Shown: positions 1 to 10,436, numbered from the stretch's first letter. The stretch: DNA of 64,000 nt from Nilaparvata lugens (GCF_014356525.2 NC_052509.1:37026875-37090874); one strand, 5' to 3'. Notes: generated from the letters alone by a model not told the origin. Numbers and translations: made by a program.

Positions 1-615
1 TCACTAAAAAAATGGCTGACATGAACAAAAGTAAGCATGGCATGCTTTTTCCAAATCATATCTGATCAATAATTGTTGGTGCTTCTTCTTCCGGCAAGAC
101 AAACATTCTCCTAAACCTTATTTTCCATAGAAAAACATTGGTTTTTCAAAGCTTATATTTGTTTAGTAAATCCTTGTATAAGCCCAAGTATGTATCTTTG
201 GAAGATCTTCTCCACACTAAAATTCATAAAGTTTTGTATGTCGAATGATATTTCAAGCATACCAAATCCAAATGATTTATAAAAGGATAGCTTGGTGATT
301 TTTGATGACTTGCGATTGCAGAAAGTTGCACATATTCAAGATTATTTTAGCATGGGAAGACATATGAATATTGAAGTAATATATCTAAACCATTCCTATG
401 CAACTATACCTAAGCATATAATCAGAGAAAATACAAATCTGATTTTGGTTTTTCGAATAGACTTACTTTCTTTGAAGCTAGTCCATAGAGATTTTGCAGA
501 GTCCGATATGAACTTTAACACTTTCAAAAATATGTGTTCAGATGTTTGGATGAAGAGTAATGGACATAATTTCATCACCATTTGTACTGATTATAAGTTG
601 CATGATGAAATTTAA
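1..615 (+). pseudogene. Polinton packaging ATPase (FtsK/HerA, A32-like), broken
   Basis: In Polintons and adintoviruses this ATPase drives genome packaging into the capsid. Reading from ATG 12-14, the frame gives the family's conserved HGMLFPN lead-in, then a Walker A (GASSSGKTN, about 78-104). A second piece in another frame starts near 292 and carries a Walker B-like VIFDD followed by the conserved HIIRENTNLILVF-type stretch. Damage: an in-frame TGA at 63-65 where relatives usually have Arg, another TGA at 246-248, and a frameshift between 248 and 292. The window edge may remove some 5' sequence. It heads a collinear block of Polinton structural genes, which supports the call. As it stands it cannot give a full protein. 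The family call is strong; the status as a dead gene is seen directly. Confidence 0.85.
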
Positions 616-788
616 GTTGTATAGATTAAATTTGAACACATTCTTAGATCCAACAAAGTTCAGTGATGAACATGGAAAGTTAGTTTAGCAGAATAAATTA
701 TAATATTGAGTTAGTTGTCAAACAGTACTCTTATTGAGTGTTTGCTGTAAATATGAAAGTGAGTAAGATTGTTAATAGGTAAGGTGAG
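616..788. other. Intergenic spacer in the Polinton
   Basis: AT-rich spacer between the ATPase remnant and the next structural gene. No ORF, clear promoter or repeat was seen. Confidence 0.4.
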
Positions 789-1778
789 GTGAAGGTGAAG
801 AAGAGAGGAATGGGGAAGATTACAGATGTGAGGGATGGTAGAGATTTGTTAACAAATAAAATTCATGATTTGAGAAAATCAATTGTTGAAAAATATAATA
901 TTTTAAGAGGTATGCAATCTGAATCAGAGTTGAATTTGAAGAGAAGATTAGCACCAATTATGAATCCTCTTCAAGAATTAAAAGAATCATCAATGAAAAT
1001 TGAGAAACAAATCAAAAATGAAATAAATGATTCTGAAGATAAATTCAATATTAAGAAAGAGAAAGACCCAACTGATGATGAAGATTCTGTAGATGATGAT
1101 GATGATGAAGATGAATCTGAATATTTCAGTGATGAAGAAGGGAAGACTGACTCCTGAAGAGGGTTGGATCCGCCTCCTTTAAGCAAATCTTTTCTAATTA
1201 GGAAAACCATGTTACAGGATATACTCGACAGTTATTTGGATACTTTTCATTTGTTGAAAAAGAAGTCTATTACATTAGGTATAGAGTATGATTCTAAAAC
1301 AAGTTCATACTTCATGGGAGAAAAAGTCATGATCACATTTTTAGATAAACATATTTTTGTTGGAAAAGGTAAATTTGAAATAACAAGAGGTTTACTAGAA
1401 TTATTATTCAAGGCGTGACCAAATAAGGATTATTGTGGCATGAATGACTTCCGCAATTATAAAAAGATTCTAATTGCAACAGGTGCACATTTAAACAGAC
1501 TGGGTTATGTAAAGAGGAATAATGGAATTTAATTGCTGTTAGTTCAGAAACTATTCCCATCAAAAACACATAGAACTTCATGCTCAACAATGAGGAAAGG
1601 TTTGAATTTCTTGAAGAATATAACAAATAATAGATCATATGTTTACTATGATGATCCAAATGAGTTGGTAACATGTTTGCAAATGCTATTAAAATCACAT
1701 GAAGCTGGTAACAATTCTCATTCAATCGAAATAAATCCAGTTTAAGAAGAACTAAGAGAATCACATATAATATATTGA
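789..1778 (+). pseudogene. Polinton structural gene, DUF8207-like, one frame with stops
   Basis: About 330 codons stay in a single frame from a GTG/ATG region at 789 to a TGA at 1776-1778, interrupted by stops at 1155-1157, 1416-1418, 1530-1532 and 1743-1745. The first part is a charged helix-prone segment ending in a run of Asp/Glu/Ser. The middle has the pattern GIEYD...FMG...HIFVGKGKFEITRGLLELL, followed by NYKKILIATGAH. The end has YYDDPNELV and an EELRE tail. This order matches proteins found next to capsid genes in insect Polintons and annotated as DUF8207; the function is unknown. There is no frameshift, so decay has been by point nonsense mutations. The family assignment is from memory of the pattern and should be confirmed by profile search. 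Confidence 0.7.
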
Positions 1779-1840
1779 AAGGTGGGTGGGTAGTGCAATT
1801 AAGTTATTGTTAGTATTCTAGAGATAGTCAAGATGGGAAG

Positions 1841-2503
1841 ATGGTAAAGTTGCACTGTCATACCAGTGGAAAGAAGACTAACACACACAGACAGAAAGGG
1901 GTGATAGGTAGTGGTTTATTATCCACATTGGGTAATATTGCTAAAGGTATTGTGAATAAAGCAGGTAGCATTACTTCAGGCATTCTGAATAGGACAATAG
2001 ACTTCCTACCAATTGAGCTATACCTTCCAGGGGGCTACCAATACTGCAGTCCCGGCACAAAGCTAGACAAATGGCTTAAGTGAGGTGATCAAGGAATAAA
2101 TTCCTTGGATAAAGCTTATCATAATCATGATATAAGTTATTCACGATCTTCAGATAACTTATCATGCTGAAGAGCAGATAAAATTCTAGCAGATAGTGCT
2201 TGGGCAATATTCAAGGATCCCAAAACAAACTATAGTAAGAAAGTATTAGCATATTTATTCACATTAGCAATGAAGACAAAGTCAGCAATTGGATCTGGAA
2301 TGAAGTTACCACGTATTCATAGAAAAAGGTTAACACAAAAGAAGTCCAGCAGGAAAGGGAGAAGTGAAGGTGTAACAAAAAAGAATAGTGAATATATAAG
2401 GAGGGAGGCGATTGATCATTTGATGGATCATGTTAAGGAAAAGGTAATTATCTCAGACCATACCTCAACTGCTTTGGTGGTGGTAGTGGCAGTGGAAGAA
2501 TAA
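1841..2503 (+). pseudogene. Phospholipase A2-like (Parvo_coat_N-type) protein, two nonsense codons
   Basis: Single frame of 221 codons with stops at 2081-2083 and about 2168-2170. The PLA2 signature is visible: a calcium-loop-like LPGGYQYCSPGT, then DKAYHNHDISYS, with the catalytic His-Asp pair at 2126-2131, then a DKILADSAW helix typical of the Parvo_coat_N/PLA2-like family. An N-terminal Gly/Ile-rich stretch (GVIGSGLLSTLGNI) precedes it, and a Lys/Arg-rich tail follows the domain. In parvoviruses and Polinton-like elements this domain is thought to help breach membranes during entry. Here the first stop separates the calcium loop from the catalytic helix, so the gene is inactive as written. 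It sits between the DUF8207-like gene and the protease, as in other Polintons. Confidence 0.8.
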
Positions 2504-2532
2504 ATAAATAAATAAATAAGTAAATAAATAAA
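2496..2532. repeat. (AATA)n microsatellite
   Basis: Run of AATA units with one G interruption, directly after the PLA2-like frame ends. Confidence 0.8.
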
Positions 2533-2730
2533 TATTCTATTGGTCATAAATATTGCAATAATACATGGACCATTATCAGACAACATAAAATGATGAAAGG
2601 TTCACAACAAAACTTTAAGCTATTAGTAAAAAATATACTAAATGTTAGGATGTAAGCTACAGAATTGTAACACCTAACTCCAGTCAACCTCAAAATATTC
2701 ACCTATAGTGTACAAGCACTTAGCAAGTAA

Positions 2731-3165
2731 TTATTCTTTTAAAACCTGCTTAAATTTATTGAGTGGCAGCTGCTTTAGATGGTCAGGAGTATGATTGTAT
2801 AACTTGACTGACATATAATATACATTGTTTTGTGATTTTGTGTGTGAGTATTGTTGAACTCTCAGTTTATGACTGTTTCTTGTATTAAAGTGGTGGAAGG
2901 TACTGTTTCTTTTATATCTATTCAAACTACTATGCACATAACATAATACATATAGGACATATAATGATGGTACAGTTAATATCCGAAGGCTGACAAAAAG
3001 CAGCTTACAGTGTGTTTTAGATGGCATATTGGAAATTATCCTTACTGCCTTTTTTTGGAGGATAAATATTGATTTGGCTTTCACACTGTTCCCCCAAAGA
3101 GTTATACCATACATTAAAACACTTTGGATGTGTGCAAAATAAACATTCAGTAGAACAGATGAATA
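2731..3165 (-). mobile_element. LINE (Jockey/CR1-like) ORF2 C-terminal fragment
   Basis: The minus-strand frame ending at 2731 encodes a typical end of a non-LTR reverse-transcriptase protein: LMYGITLWGNS, then IFILQKKAVRIIS, TVPSLYVLYVLCYV, and a late HFNTRNSHKLRV stretch. In-frame similarity runs upstream to about 3165 (LLNVYFAHIQSV). Only the last part of ORF2 is present, as expected for a 5'-truncated LINE copy. It lies antisense between the Polinton PLA2-like and protease genes. Target duplications were not identified. The fragment at 6249-7145 seems to be of the same broad type. About 200 bases on its 3' side (2533-2730) are probably its untranslated tail. Confidence 0.8.
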
Positions 3166-3289
3166 TTGGATTCTCCATCTGGATCAGCACCACCTCATAA
3201 TGCACATGGTCTATTGATGAGGGAAAGTAAGAGGAGAAGGACATCAAAGCGATCAAAATATAGAGCAAGAGGCCAAACTCAGTGAAGCT

Positions 3290-3634
3290 ATGTCTGGTCA
3301 TGATCTAGAACAATGGGCGGGATTGTTGAAAATTCCACTGTGTGGTGTATATATGCTTGATATGCTGCCCAACAAAATCCATCACGATGAGATGTCTATT
3401 GTTGACCTGGATTCTCATACTGGGCCAGGTACACATTGGGTGGCCTATGACAAACAAGATGATAATGTATACTATTTTGATCCCATAGGCAATCTACAAC
3501 CACCATTACAATTGGTAAAATACTGGAAGAAGCAGGAAGTTGTGAATGTATTTTATAATGCTGATGAGATACAAAAACCTAATACAAATATTTGTGGTCA
3601 CCTATGTTTATTATTCTTGTCTGGTCAGTTGTAA
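3290..3634 (+). CDS. Polinton maturation protease (adenain-like cysteine protease)
   Basis: This uninterrupted 114-residue ORF matches the small adenovirus-type protease of Polintons, which cleaves capsid precursors during assembly. Visible motifs are the catalytic His in GPGTHWVAYD (about residues 42-51), an acidic YYFDPIGN segment, and the catalytic Cys in NICGHLCLLF near the C-terminus. Length is near the usual size for insect Polinton copies, with a slightly short C-terminus. The start was chosen at the Met before GHDLEQWA, which is where relatives' conserved region begins. It is one of the few Polinton structural genes here with no stop or frameshift. It lies 10 bases before the minor capsid ORF. 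Whether it is expressed cannot be seen. Confidence 0.88.
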   Translation: MSGHDLEQWAGLLKIPLCGVYMLDMLPNKIHHDEMSIVDLDSHTGPGTHWVAYDKQDDNVYYFDPIGNLQPPLQLVKYWKKQEVVNVFYNADEIQKPNTNICGHLCLLFLSGQL

Positions 3635-3644
3635 CTATTTTTAG

Positions 3645-4354
3645 GTGGATGTAAGTACTACTACCACAATTACTATGGTTGTGATAACGCTTTCTGGAAA
3701 GAGTAGTGATTTATATGAAAATCTACCACAAGTTTTAGATTTAGATAATAATATGGAATATGAGATTGGATTAGTGAACCTGTGGACTTTTAATTTTATT
3801 CCAAATGTGATTAAAGGGAAGAATTCCAGTTTCAAATATGGTGATCATTTCATAATGCTTGAAACAGGTTCTTATGAAATTGATAATATCGTAAAAGCAA
3901 TAACAGAAAAATTGAATGTAACTAGTAAAAGTCTAGTTATATGTGGGAATAATAATACAATGAAAACTGAAATCTATTCTGATAGACCTATTGATTTAAC
4001 TCATAATGATCCAATCGGCGCAATACTGGGTTTTGAACATAAGGTGTCAAGTCCAAATATTTGGCATTATCCCAATAAACCTGTTTCAATATCAAACATC
4101 ACATGTTCAGAAGTTTCATGTAATTTGGCTTGTGGGAGTTATAGCAATGGTGAGGAAAAACATACAATTTACAAGTTTCTTCCAAAGGTTACTCCAGGAT
4201 ATTTAATTGATGAGACACCAAATCCGATTGTATATTTGGGTTCGAATAGAGACAAGTTTCAGTGCATTAATGTCAAAGTGACTGACCAGAATGATCTTTA
4301 GTTGATTTCAGAGGAGATAGATTAACAGTTAAACTACATATACAAGAGAAGTGA
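3645..4354 (+). pseudogene. Polinton minor capsid (penton-like) protein, one late frameshift
   Basis: The ORF at 3645-4301 (218 residues) has the hallmarks of the Polinton penton-like single-jelly-roll protein: MEYEIGLVNLWTFNFIPN, then GSYEIDNI, NNNTMKTEI, DPIGAILGF, a HTIYKFLPKVTPGY segment and INVKVTDQNDL near the end. In capsids of this lineage the protein occupies the fivefold vertices. The expected final strand (FRGDRLTVKLHIQE) is present but in another frame, from about 4300 to the TGA at 4352-4354, so a one-base change has removed about 17 residues. The rest is open. It follows the protease closely and precedes the major capsid gene, the standard Polinton order. Confidence 0.88.
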
Positions 4355-4355
4355 G

Positions 4356-4535
4356 ATGGGATTCATTGTATTTAAATTGCTAACCTCGAATCATAATACA
4401 TGCAGAGAAGATGAAACTTTTGAGAGGTTGAAGATGAGGAAAAAGAGGGAGGTGAATAAGAGTTTCACATTCTAACGTGATAACATCTAAAAATACAAGG
4501 ATATTAGAAAAATTAGGATTTTGAGTAAATTGGGA
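4356..4535 (+). pseudogene. Small Polinton ORF between the capsid genes, degraded
   Basis: ATG at 4356-4358, two bases after the minor capsid stop, opens a short frame with FKLLTSN, then REDETFERLK and KKREVNKSFTF before a TAA. More family-like sequence (ITSKNTRILEKLGF) follows in another frame, so there is also a frameshift. A small ORF at this place occurs in other insect Polintons as far as I recall; its function is unknown. Confidence is limited by length. Confidence 0.4.
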
Positions 4536-5018
4536 TAATGTCATCTTCAATGGCCACAATAAGTGAGATCTTGGATGTTGAGAGGTAAATACATTTTTTC
4601 AATGAAATAAAGAGTCTGGAATATCACACCCACACTCCTTATGCAAATCAATGCTTAACAAAATCTGATGAAATTAGAATTCCAATAAATTCACAAGATA
4701 ATTATAGCCTTCCATGTAAATCGTTTATTCTTATACATGTAAGAGGAGTGTGAAAGATGACGAGGGAGAAACTAGTATTCAAAATGTGACATATAAACAT
4801 ATACTGCCCTGCTAAGCAAAAAGGCTGTATCTAGAAATTTTCATATTTTGAGTTATATATCAAATAGCATGTATTTTTAGTCGAGGAATACAATGGACTA
4901 GGTTTAAAAGCTGTATCTGCAACCGTTCTCGAGATATAGACAATTTGCTATAAGCAGTATTGCCGTATGTACAAAACCAGCAAGCGAGGACACAGCATAA
5001 GAGCAGTATCTACTAATA

Positions 5019-5170
5019 CTAAGCAAGAGAGCAGTAAGTGCATTGTCAGATACTGCTCTTTTCCTTAGTCTTGTAGATACTGTTCTTCACCTGAGTATAT
5101 AGTAGCGATGATTTGGTAGATATGGCTGTTATGAAAAATAAAAGCTGTAGATACTGCTCTTATCCTTAGC
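5019..5170. repeat. Left subterminal repeats of the TIR element
   Basis: Several inverted and direct copies of a motif around AAGCAAGAGAGCAGTA and GATACTGCTCTT, related to the TIR core. Such arrays can be transposase binding sites; that role is an inference. Confidence 0.55.
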
Positions 5171-6248
5171 TCAGCCTGACGGTTTCGTGTTAGTTGCCGC
5201 CAAAGAGACTGTCAAAAAGGTTATGTTTTTAGGCTAGGTCAGACTGTGATGTGAGTTTCTACTAGCTGCTGAAGAGTGTATGGCAAATGCAATCAAGGAA
5301 ATGTAGAAGTGAAAAAACTTGAAATAAATTATTTTCATGAGTGGCAAGACTAGAAATCAGAAACAAAAATGGAAAGCATTTCTGATAGAACGTACTTGAG
5401 AGGCCTTATATACATGTAAGAGCAAGGTGAGGTCATCATACGCTGGATTTCAAGGATTACAATGAGGAGACTGAATACCAGCAACTTGATTTTCTACAAA
5501 CAAAGATCTTCAAAAAGGGATTCCAACTCCAAAAGTATGAGTTGAGCCAAAGGGGAAAAACAAAAAAAAATTGGTATGAACTTCCGACTTCATCATCTTC
5601 TTGCTAACCTATGTTATGATTTTTGAAACTTAAACTTTCTGATTCAGCAACAATCGATGTATCATTATTATTTCAGACATCAACTGTTACAGTACACAAA
5701 TAATTGAATGAGCGTAGCGAGTCCTCACTTTTGACTTACTGAAGGCCAAAGTCGTTGTCTGTCTGTTTGTATGTTCTAAAATAAATTTAGAGAGAATATT
5801 GATTAATCAGCTTCAAATTTTGAACACACATTCTTTGAACCTTTTTACAGGTCAAGTTTGTTGGACAACAAAATTGACTCACTCCTTCATCCATTTTCAG
5901 AATATAAAAATAACATTGAAAGTTTGTAGGAAAAAAATTATTTGATTTATCATTTAGTCAGCTGGAATTAATTTCATGCTATTTCTGTAGTTTTTCCATT
6001 TATTTAAAAAAGCTAATGCCATTTGGAAAATATCTCACGGTCCTTTATGCACTGACACATGATTTCAGCCGAATAATACATAACATATTTAATTTATATT
6101 AAGTTCTATATTACTTGCTTCCATTAAGCCTGTCTATTGTCTGTCTGTAACATATGCATAATAAATAATAATACTTGAGATAGCAATTGCTATAGCTGCG
6201 TTTACATCAAAGTTATTAACAAAATGTTAATAACTTGATCCTTATAGA
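5171..6248. other. Non-coding interior of the TIR element
   Basis: No convincing ORF or known repeat was recognised. A stretch near 5700-5770 (AGCGAGTCCTCACTTTTGAC) looks like a dispersed insect repeat tail. Confidence 0.3.
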
Positions 6249-7145
6249 TTGAATGATGTTTCTTCTATCAGTAATTGTATTCTTGGTCTAGATAATGGAG
6301 CTTGCGTCAATGTAAGACTATATGATTCATCAAAAGCATTCAATACTGTCTCTCATACTCTTCTACTGAAACAGTTGAAGATCTATGGATTCAAGGAGGG
6401 GGCTGTGTCACTAATGCAGTTGTATTTATGTGGTCGATTTCAAAAGGTTTCTTGTGATAGGAAAGAGTCAGGGTATCTACTATACCTGTGAAGCATGGTG
6501 TTTCTCAAGGAACATTCAATTCAGATCAATTTTTGGTCCAATCCTGTCTATCATCTATATGAATGACTTGCCCAAGGTTTTATCAAATCCATCAGTACAG
6601 AGTTTTCTCTTTGCTGATGACATTAATATCTGTCTCAAGTCGAATTCATATGAAGTACTGAGAAACAAATTAAAAACTATTTCTGAAACTACTCAGGATT
6701 AGTGTACTGCTAATATTTTATGCATTAATGGAAGAGAAATAAAAGATTTCGAATTAGATTATATGGAAGAAATACTACAGAAGCTGCAAGTCATTCTGTG
6801 AATTTTCTAGGATTTACGATTGATGAGAATCTGGATTGGGAGAAAAACATTATGAAAATTGAATCAAAAATCAGTAAAGGCATATTTTTGATACGCAGAT
6901 TGAGACTGTGTGTGAGTTCTAAGGTACCGAGAACGGTCTATTTTGCATTCATTCAAAGTCATTTGAGTCGAGGGACTTTACTCTGGGGTCATAAGTTCTC
7001 TAGTGTAAGGCTACTTAGAATGCAAAAACATGTATCAGACTGTATCAGTCTCCCTTCCCGAGCTCATTGTAGAGAGGGGTTTGTTCATCTTCATGTGATG
7101 ACGGTACCTGCACTATTCATTTTCCAGAGCCTACTGTACATATAA
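6249..7145 (+). mobile_element. LINE (Jockey/CR1-like) reverse-transcriptase fragment nested in the TIR element
   Basis: Three frames together show the central and C-terminal part of a non-LTR reverse transcriptase. They are LYDSSKAFNTVSH with the domain's catalytic Asp region, FGPILSIIYMNDLP followed by FLFADDIN (family usually YADD), and FLGFTIDENLDW, RRLRLCVSS, YFAFIQSHLS and LLWGHKF. Frameshifts lie near 6480 and 6700, and a stop near 6702. The endonuclease is absent. The copy is on the plus strand inside the 4802-7966 element, so it either inserted there later or was carried along. It resembles the antisense fragment at 2731-3165 in the TVP-containing C-terminal region. Confidence 0.8.
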
Positions 7146-7610
7146 GAAAATATTAATTTTTATGATGAGTTGGTGTAATATCAGCTAGTGTTTTTATTGG
7201 TGTAGGAGCCCTACCTGTGCTGACGTCACCATCAACCATGTACTATGGATCAACCATGCATCAGTCTTGCACTATGGCTTTGTTTACAGAGGTAGTGATT
7301 AGATGAGCTATGCAAACATTGGCTATCTTATTGATAGATTATGGCATCACACATGATAAATCAAAAAATATTTTATAGTTTAGTTTTCAAGATTAGTAAT
7401 GCAGAGAATATCTGAATTTAGATATCAGAATGTTTTTTCTAATTAGAAAATAAATAATATAGATTTTTTCAACCTACATGGGAACACAAACAAATGTAGA
7501 ATTGGAGAAGCTGTATAATTTGAATAGGAAATTTGCTTATTTAATAAGCATAATGTATGTGTCACATACTGCCATTACAACTTGTAGCTCATCATCATAA
7601 AGGAAGACCA
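7146..7610. other. Non-coding stretch in the TIR element
   Basis: AT-rich sequence after the LINE fragment, possibly including its 3' untranslated region. No gene seen. Confidence 0.3.
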
Positions 7611-7740
7611 TGCTAAGCAAGAGAGCAGTATATGTCACTTACTGCCCTCTTGCTTAGCACCAAGTTCTTCATAAAGGAAAAGCTTGCTAAGCAAAAGAGC
7701 AGTGTATGTCAGTTACGGCCCTCTTGCTTAGCACCAAGTA
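7611..7740. repeat. Right subterminal repeats of the TIR element
   Basis: Two consecutive units of about 75 bp, each holding GCTAAGCAARAGAGCAGT and its complement CCCTCTTGCTTAGCACCAAG, which can form hairpins. They echo the TIR core GCTAAGC. Confidence 0.65.
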
Positions 7741-7951
7741 TTTTTAAAAGGCAGTATGTGCATTATTATATGGAGAATATGAGAAAACATAGAAAAATAT
7801 TGCATAAATCAATTCTAAGTGACAAAAAGTATATTAATTCACCAATAGTATGTATAAAAAAGTTCAGGCCCGGTGACGCCCTCAGTTTATTGTTGCAAAA
7901 TTTCAAATCCAATTTACTCACAACTTGATTTTCACAGATACAGCCTTTTCG

Positions 7952-8316
7952 CTTAGCAGGGCAGTATAAACTAGTAAGTAATGCAATAGGATTTATGTTT
8001 GATGAAATAAGATATGAGTTGGCTGGTCATCCAATTGCAAAGTCACGTCTTGTAGGAATCACAAGTACAATTAAAGGCTTACTCTTGAAAAATGTATTTG
8101 ATAAAAATACATATCAACTAGCAGGTTTTGATTGGGAAGGATATACTTTGGACAATAACAAGTTCACTTTTCGTATTCCATTAAGGTTGCTCCTAGCCTT
8201 TTTTGGAGATTTTCAACAAATAATATTGACTACAGATGGAATTAAATAGAGAATGCAATTTATTCAAATGCTAATTAATATATAATTATTATTTAACAAA
8301 AATCCTAAATAAATGC
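7952..8316. repeat. 365-bp segment, first copy flanking the N gap
   Basis: Identical by eye to 8417-8781. It contains the right tip of the TIR element, a capsid gene piece and the start of the inverted SINE insertion. Confidence 0.9.
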
Positions 8317-8416
8317 NNNNNNNNNNNNNNNNNNNNNNNNNNNNNNNNNNNNNNNNNNNNNNNNNNNNNNNNNNNNNNNNNNNNNNNNNNNNNNNNNNNN
8401 NNNNNNNNNNNNNNNN
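8317..8416. other. Assembly gap (100 N)
   Basis: Exactly 100 N, the usual placeholder for a gap of unknown size. The sequence on its right repeats what lies on its left. Confidence 0.97.
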
Positions 8417-8781
8417 CTTAGCAGGGCAGTATAAACTAGTAAGTAATGCAATAGGATTTATGTTTGATGAAATAAGATATGAGTTGGCTGGTCATCCAAT
8501 TGCAAAGTCACGTCTTGTAGGAATCACAAGTACAATTAAAGGCTTACTCTTGAAAAATGTATTTGATAAAAATACATATCAACTAGCAGGTTTTGATTGG
8601 GAAGGATATACTTTGGACAATAACAAGTTCACTTTTCGTATTCCATTAAGGTTGCTCCTAGCCTTTTTTGGAGATTTTCAACAAATAATATTGACTACAG
8701 ATGGAATTAAATAGAGAATGCAATTTATTCAAATGCTAATTAATATATAATTATTATTTAACAAAAATCCTAAATAAATGC
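8417..8781. repeat. 365-bp segment, second copy flanking the N gap
   Basis: Exact repeat of 7952-8316, so the two contig ends probably overlap and were not merged. The capsid piece here should be counted once. Confidence 0.9.
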
Positions 8782-9243
8782 TGCAAATCACCCCCCAGAC
8801 ATTGACAACAGGGTTAACAGCTACATGGAAATTCGATAACTACTATCCAAAAATTAGTTGCTAGCCCAGGAATCAAACCCGGTACCTCCCAATTGCTAGT
8901 CAGGAATGCTTACCCTTATACCAAACTGATAATCTCTGGATAGCAGCGCTCATTTTATATGAAGCCATAGTGGCCAACCAGGTTACAGATGGAATTAAAT
9001 AGAGAATGCAGAATATAATGAGCGCTGCTATCCAGAGATTGTCAGTTTGGTGTAAGGGTAAGCATTCCTGACTAGCAATTGGGAGGTACTGGGTTCAATT
9101 CCCGGGCTGGCAACTAATTTTTGGATAGTAGTTCTCATCGAATTTCCATCTAGCTGTTAACCCTTTTGTCAATGTCTGCAGTTGCAGAAGTCTTTGGGGT
9201 GATTTGCAGCATTTATTTAGGATTTTTGTTAAATAATAATTAT
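8695..9243. mobile_element. Head-to-head inverted pair of tRNA-derived SINEs with 12-bp target duplication
   Basis: A 12-bp target duplication (AAATAATATTGA) lies at 8683-8694 and 9244-9255. Between them two arms (about 8748-8960 and 9025-9243) are inverted copies. The right arm has RNA polymerase III-like boxes: an A-box-like TGGTGTAAGGG near 9050 and a B-box-like GGGTTCAATTCCC near 9090, in a tRNA-like context. The left arm has the same boxes on the minus strand. A 27-bp stretch (ACAGATGGAATTAAATAGAG core) occurs at the left edge and again between the arms. The target-site length fits LINE-mediated retrotransposition. Confidence 0.7.
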
Positions 9244-9981
9244 AAATAATATTGAACTTGAAACAAGAACTTGTATTATTAAGATCATCAACAGATATAA
9301 ATAGTATTACTACAACAGACGGTCAAAGTGTATCAATCAACATTACAAAATTGAAGTGGAAAGTACCATATTTACAACTTGAGGATCATGTACGACTCAA
9401 GTTTTCACATATACTAGATAGTGATTGTCCACTAAAATTTGTATTCTGCAAATGGGAAATACATGAATATCCCATATTACTCACAACAAAGGTACATAGT
9501 TGGACAATTAAAACTGCAGCTCATACAGATGCACTAAAAATATGTCATTTTAGCTTTTCAAACAAATAGAAAATTGCTCTTGAAGACTACAATGGCAAAT
9601 TTTGACTTGTGCAAGCTGTATAATGTGAAATTATATTTGAATACCATTTATTACACTTATGACAATCTATTAGGTAATAAACAGTTAATGTATAGAATGT
9701 TTTTAGACTCTGCAGGTAGTTATTCAAATTCACCAGTGAATTCTGAACATGATAATGAAATTGATTATACCACATTTACAAAAGATACACCAATTTTGGT
9801 AATTGATTATTGGCACCAGCCAAGTACATTGAAAGGATCAATAGATGTGGGACTCAAATTTGAATTTGAGAGTGATGTGCCCACTTCAACCAGTGCTCAT
9901 TGCATTTTGGTGAGTGATAATATTATAGAATATACCCCACTAACATCAATGGCTCCAGAGGTGCAGTATTTTTACCAGTAG

Positions 9982-10115
9982 AGTGTGTGGTGAGAGCAGG
10001 TTGTATATAACCTAAGACTGATTGGAAAAGCTTTAGTAGGTGAAGAACCATGCTATTGAGTGGAACTTCAACATCATAATCGCGCGACTCTCTTCCATCA
10101 TCCTTACTTCAAACT
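9982..10115. other. Spacer
   Basis: Short AT-rich spacer after the major capsid gene; nothing recognised. Confidence 0.3.
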
Positions 10116-10415
10116 GTGAAGGGAGAAGAGGAGGACCAGAAGGACTACAATAGTTTATTATCTCACTATACTGGTGACTTATCATTGGGGTTGAAAATGG
10201 GAGAAAATTGTCATTCAAAACCATCAAGGAAAGTGGAGTATGCAGATGTCGGTGTGCAGTGCGACTTGGACAAGAAGGAGGAAGAGCAGTTGATGGAGGA
10301 GGGAGGGGATGCTGATGAAGGAGATGATGGGGATTGCAGCACGTTCAAACAAGCTAGAATTGATGACACATTTGCTGTTATTGAGTTTCATGGAATCAAA
10401 GATGAGAATAATTAA
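10116..10415 (+). CDS. Acidic Polinton accessory ORF, unknown function
   Basis: A 99-residue ORF that I do not recognise. It is very acidic in the middle (EEEQLMEEGGDADEGDDGD) and has a VEYADVGVQCDL segment. It may begin upstream of the ATG used, since the frame opens with AVKGEEEDQ-like codons just before. It lies in the same strand and block as the capsid genes, 22 bases before the next ORF. Short and low in complexity, so it may not be a real gene. Confidence 0.4.
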   Translation: MKGEEEDQKDYNSLLSHYTGDLSLGLKMGENCHSKPSRKVEYADVGVQCDLDKKEEEQLMEEGGDADEGDDGDCSTFKQARIDDTFAVIEFHGIKDENN

Positions 10416-10436
10416 TTTATATTATAGGAATTTGCA

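Larger units (their letters stand above)
4802..7966. mobile_element. DNA transposon-like element, 31-bp TIRs, TA target duplication
   Basis: Left terminus 4802-4832 and right terminus 7936-7966 are inverted copies over 31 bp with one mismatch; both begin TACTGCCCTGCTAAGC. The dinucleotide TA at 4800-4801 is repeated at 7967-7968. The capsid reading frame is in register on both sides when one TA is counted, so these are the true borders. Shorter relatives of the terminal motif (CTAAGCAAGAGAGCAGTA and its complement) recur at 5019-5040, 5060-5170 and 7611-7740, giving complex subterminal structure. No transposase was recognised; the only coding trace is a LINE fragment inside. A TA duplication is used by Tc1/mariner and several other superfamilies, so the family is left open. 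Confidence 0.8.
4538..9981 (+). pseudogene. Polinton major capsid protein (double jelly-roll), split by insertions
   Basis: Pieces lie at 4538-4801, 7967-8249 (repeated at 8432-8694), 9244-9569 and 9574-9981. The N-terminal piece reads MSSSMATISEILDVER, a TAA at 4586-4588, then EYHTHTPYA and DEIRIPI. The next piece carries GFMFDEIRYEL, VGITSTIKG and FGDFQQI. The last two carry LRSSTDIN, HVRLKF, EIHEYPILL, VKLYLNT and HCILVSDNIIEYTPL. This is the order of the Polinton major capsid double jelly-roll protein. Breaks: a nonsense codon, a frameshift near 4755, a 3.2-kb TIR element at 4802-7966, the assembly duplication around the N gap, a 549-bp inverted SINE pair at 8695-9243, and a one-base frameshift near 9555. 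The gene is dead in this copy. The precise target duplications make the pre-insertion structure easy to recognise. Confidence 0.88.

Noticed and set aside
3017..3301. A 94-codon minus-strand ORF
   Set aside because: It is a shadow of the LINE frame and of the protease region on the other strand.
9040..9110. A tRNA gene
   Set aside because: A- and B-box-like motifs are present, but the arms do not fold into a full cloverleaf and an inverted copy exists; it is a tRNA-derived SINE.
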